DNA of 8,476 bases from Methanosarcinales archaeon (GTDB taxonomy: Archaea > Halobacteriota > Methanosarcinia > Methanosarcinales > Methanogasteraceae), in NCBI GenBank assembly GCA_030606635.1, contig JAUWGA010000078.1:1-8476 (forward strand), written 5' to 3'. Below, piece by piece: positions 6,611 through 8,476 of this stretch (position 1 is its first letter; the number at the start of each line of letters is the position of its first letter). Below the pieces are notes generated by a model. It was not told the DNA's origin. It saw only the letters and a list, made by a program, of their open reading frames with translations, and did not search any database. The translations under genes and the position numbers were made by a program.

Positions 6611-7546
6611 ATGTTCAGATTTGATAAAGAACAGAAGGTCTTCGATTTAGGAGGCACAACTATAGGAGGTCAGCCAGGAGAATACCCAACGGTTCTCTTC
6701 GGTTCGATGTTTTATAACAGGCACAAGATCGTAACGGATGAGGACAAGGGAGAATTCGACAAGAACGCTGCTGATGCCCTATGGACGGCGGCAGAAGAGG
6801 TCAGTGACATAACAGGCAACCCGCACTGCAACCAGATCGTTGCCGAGACGGAAGAGGCGATGAAGAAGTATATCGACTGGTTCGTAGACGGGTATGATGA
6901 GCCGTTCTTAATCGACTCTTCGGCAGGCGATGTCCGGGCTTATGGAGTCAAGTACGCAACCGAGATCGGTGTTGCGGATCGTGGCATCCACAACTCGATC
7001 AATGCGAGTATCCATGAGGATGAGGTTCTGGCGCTCAAGGAGTCGGATCTCACATCCGCTATCGTTCTTGCATTCAATGCAACCGAAGGCGGTGTCAAGG
7101 GAAAGATCGAGATCCTTGAGGAAGGCGCAGCAGGAATCGATAAAGGCATGCTTGAGATCGCTGCAGACTGTGGTATCACGAAGCCCTTAATCGACGTTGC
7201 CGCGATGCCGCTCGGCGCAGGCGCAGGCGCAAATGTGCGTGCAGGCGTTGCTGTCAAGGCACGACTCGGACTTCCTGTTGGCGCAGGTTATCACAACTCA
7301 GCGTCCGCATGGGACTGGATGAAGACGTATAAGAAGGAGAACCGCGATGTGTGGGCTCCTGTGGATATCGGAACCAACCTGATCGCTGGAATCGGTGGTG
7401 CGGATTACTATCTGTACGGTCCAATCGAGAATGCGAAGATGATCACTCCTGCTGCAGCTATGATTGATATCATGGTTGCCGAGAACGCAGAGGATCTCGG
7501 GCTCACGGTACTGGATCCGAACCACCCGATCAAGAAGCTGATTTAA
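6611..7546 (+). CDS. mtrH: Tetrahydromethanopterin S-methyltransferase subunit H (methyltransferase)
   Basis: Catalytic, soluble subunit that transfers the methyl group from N5-methyl-tetrahydro(methano/sarcina)pterin to the cob(I)amide of MtrA. It is 311 residues with no membrane segment, the normal size. It shows the pterin-binding TIM-barrel style of the family: N-terminal FDKEQKVFDLGGTTIGGQPG, the YPTVLFGSMFYNRHKIV strand-loop, FLIDSS (98-103), IVLAFNATEGGVKGK, and the glycine/alanine-rich PLGAGAGANVRAGVAVKARL, followed by GAGYHNSASAWDWMK. The ribosome site GAGGT (6600-6604) overlaps the mtrG stop, 6 bases before the ATG. It is last in the operon and is followed directly by a terminator-like hairpin. 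MtrH homologues also occur outside Mtr with corrinoid partners, but this copy is plainly the operon-borne one. Confidence 0.97.
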   Translation: MFRFDKEQKVFDLGGTTIGGQPGEYPTVLFGSMFYNRHKIVTDEDKGEFDKNAADALWTAAEEVSDITGNPHCNQIVAETEEAMKKYIDWFVDGYDEPFLIDSSAGDVRAYGVKYATEIGVADRGIHNSINASIHEDEVLALKESDLTSAIVLAFNATEGGVKGKIEILEEGAAGIDKGMLEIAADCGITKPLIDVAAMPLGAGAGANVRAGVAVKARLGLPVGAGYHNSASAWDWMKTYKKENRDVWAPVDIGTNLIAGIGGADYYLYGPIENAKMITPAAAMIDIMVAENAEDLGLTVLDPNHPIKKLI

Positions 7547-7559
7547 GCGCGTGAAAATC

Positions 7560-7600
7560 CTCCCGCCTGTGCGGCGGGGGCTCTCTTTTTTTTATTTTTT
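7560..7600 (+). terminator. GC hairpin plus T tracts ending the mtr operon
   Basis: The arms at 7560-7567 and 7573-7580 form an 8-bp stem (core CCCGCC/GGCGGG, one G-T pair) with a 5-base loop, 13 bases after the mtrH stop. A run of eight T at 7586-7593 and one of six at 7595-7600 follow. T tracts alone can end transcription in archaea, so the added GC hairpin may also protect the 3' end of the message. The opposite strand shows A runs here, so it would not serve purF. Confidence 0.8.
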
Positions 7601-7635
7601 AACACTGACTATGAAATAGGGCGGGTTTGTTCGGA

Positions 7636-7655
7636 GGCATGAGCTTTCGCTCACC
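7636..7655. repeat. small hairpin between convergent mtrH and purF
   Basis: TGAGC (7640-7644) pairs with GCTCA (7649-7653), and GG (7636-7637) with CC (7654-7655) across a CA bulge. Read on the minus strand the loop is GAAA, a stable GNRA tetraloop, which would lie in the purF 3' untranslated region about 40 bases after its stop. No T tract follows on that strand, so it is not a classic terminator; it may be a 3' stabilising structure. Confidence 0.4.
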
Positions 7656-7693
7656 ACTTTTATGAGATATCCCCCAACCAATGAGACCAAAGA

Positions 7694-8476
7694 TTAATCG
7701 AACTCTTCCAGTCGGAGCTGCCTGAGCACGCACCGCTCGCCCGGTATCTCGACAGGATACCCGCCTGTGAGGCATCCGAGACAGAGGTCGCTTGCAGGAA
7801 TGCCTATCGCTTCGACCAGCCCCTCGACGCTCAAGTACCCGAGCGTATCTGCATGGATCGCGGTTTTTATCTCTGGTACGCTATTCTGCGACGCGATCAA
7901 CTCCTTCCTCGTGGGCATGTCGATTCCAAGATAGCACGGAGATATGATCGGCGGGCTTCCGACCCTGACATGCACCTCGGATGCGCCTGCTCTCTGCACC
8001 AGGTCAACGATCCTCCGCGACGTGTTCCCGCGCACGATACTGTCGTCGAGCAGAACAACCTTCCTATCTTTGACATTCGGCTTGATCACATTCAGTTTCA
8101 GTTGAACCGCTTTCTTCCGCACCGCATCAGACGGCATTATGAATGTGCGCCCGACATACCGGTTCTTCATCAGAGCCTCGATATACTCGGTGCCGGATTT
8201 CTTGGAATATCCGATTGCGGAAGTGATGCCGGAATCAGGTACTGGCGATATCATGTCCGCGTCCACAGGGTGCTCGCCTGCAAGACACTCACCGATCTTT
8301 AACCTGACATCGTAGACGAGTCTGCCATCGATCACAGAATCGGGGCGCGCAAAGTAGACGTACTCGAAGACGCAGTGCGCCGTGTTTCCTGGTTTGCATA
8401 TCTGGTGGCTCTCTATCTGGTCGCCATCGATCACCAGCACCTCGCCCGGACGCAGGTCCCTCATGAACTCGCCGTC
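7694..8476 (-). CDS. purF: Amidophosphoribosyltransferase, C-terminal part (start outside the window)
   Basis: First committed enzyme of purine synthesis: it makes phosphoribosylamine from PRPP and glutamine. The frame is open to the right edge (codons for DGEF precede the ATG at 8464), so the N-terminal glutaminase domain with its catalytic cysteine is outside the window. Visible are the linker RDLRPGEVLVIDGD, the CVFEYVYFARPDS motif, the PRPP-binding loop VVLLDDSIVRGNTSRR, and the C-terminal SPCYLGIDMPTRKELIA and LCLGCLTGGYP motifs. The cysteines in the first and the last two motifs match the four ligands of the 4Fe-4S cluster in Bacillus-type PurF, so this is the cluster-bearing kind, which is oxygen-sensitive. 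It faces the mtr operon tail to tail across 147 bases and has no apparent functional tie to it. No obvious terminator for it is visible. Confidence 0.96.
   Translation of the reverse strand, partial: DGEFMRDLRPGEVLVIDGDQIESHQICKPGNTAHCVFEYVYFARPDSVIDGRLVYDVRLKIGECLAGEHPVDADMISPVPDSGITSAIGYSKKSGTEYIEALMKNRYVGRTFIMPSDAVRKKAVQLKLNVIKPNVKDRKVVLLDDSIVRGNTSRRIVDLVQRAGASEVHVRVGSPPIISPCYLGIDMPTRKELIASQNSVPEIKTAIHADTLGYLSVEGLVEAIGIPASDLCLGCLTGGYPVEIPGERCVLRQLRLEEFD

Noticed and set aside
7853..8302. A 149-codon plus-strand open frame opposite purF
   Set aside because: It lies wholly antisense to the conserved PRTase domain of purF, whose motifs are unmistakable.
1..8476. CRISPR arrays, tRNA/rRNA genes, insertion sequences, or a novel defence-type system
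   Set aside because: No repeat-spacer pattern, no tRNA-like fold and no transposase or terminal repeats were visible. The coding content is accounted for by known gene families.

Overview
The window is archaeal and most likely comes from a methanogen or an anaerobic methane/alkane-oxidising relative. Its core is a complete, intact eight-gene operon, mtrEDCBAFGH, encoding the membrane-bound, sodium-pumping N5-methyl-tetrahydromethanopterin:coenzyme M methyltransferase. This complex occurs essentially only in such archaea. Archaeal BRE/TATA promoter elements, strong Shine-Dalgarno sites and a T-rich terminator fit this. From memory, the subunit sequences look closest to the Methanosarcinales/ANME side of the Euryarchaeota, but I could not run a comparison, so the lineage is an inference.

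Layout. Positions 1-2021 (+) hold the 3' part of a Rad3/XPD/DinG-type superfamily 2 DNA helicase whose start lies left of the window. Positions 2022-2528 are non-coding: a roughly 400 bp stretch with a few small dyads, then the mtr promoter (TATA near 2427-2434) and a short leader packed with GACC/GGTC half-sites. Positions 2529-7546 (+) are mtrE, D, C, B, A, F, G and H, either abutting, overlapping by 4 bases, or separated by 1 to 13 bases, and clearly one transcription unit. Positions 7560-7600 hold a GC hairpin followed by T tracts, a good terminator. A second small hairpin lies between the convergent genes. Positions 7694-8476 (-) are the C-terminal part of purF (amidophosphoribosyltransferase), whose start lies right of the window.

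How the genes work together. MtrH takes the methyl group from methyl-tetrahydro(methano/sarcina)pterin and passes it to the cob(I)amide carried by MtrA. Demethylation of the corrinoid by coenzyme M is coupled to Na+ translocation through the membrane subunits, with MtrE, MtrD and MtrC as the polytopic core and MtrB, MtrF, MtrG and MtrA each anchored by one helix. In methanogenesis this conserves energy as a sodium gradient; in reverse methanogenesis it would consume one. The helicase and purF flank the operon on either side and have no evident functional link to it.

I do not see a wholly new system. The most useful observations are the dyad array in the mtr leader, an identical 17-nt stop/SD/start cassette used at both the mtrD-mtrC and mtrA-mtrF junctions, a glutamate-rich N-terminal extension on MtrF, and a sharp GC dip inside the helicase gene that may mark a recombined segment.
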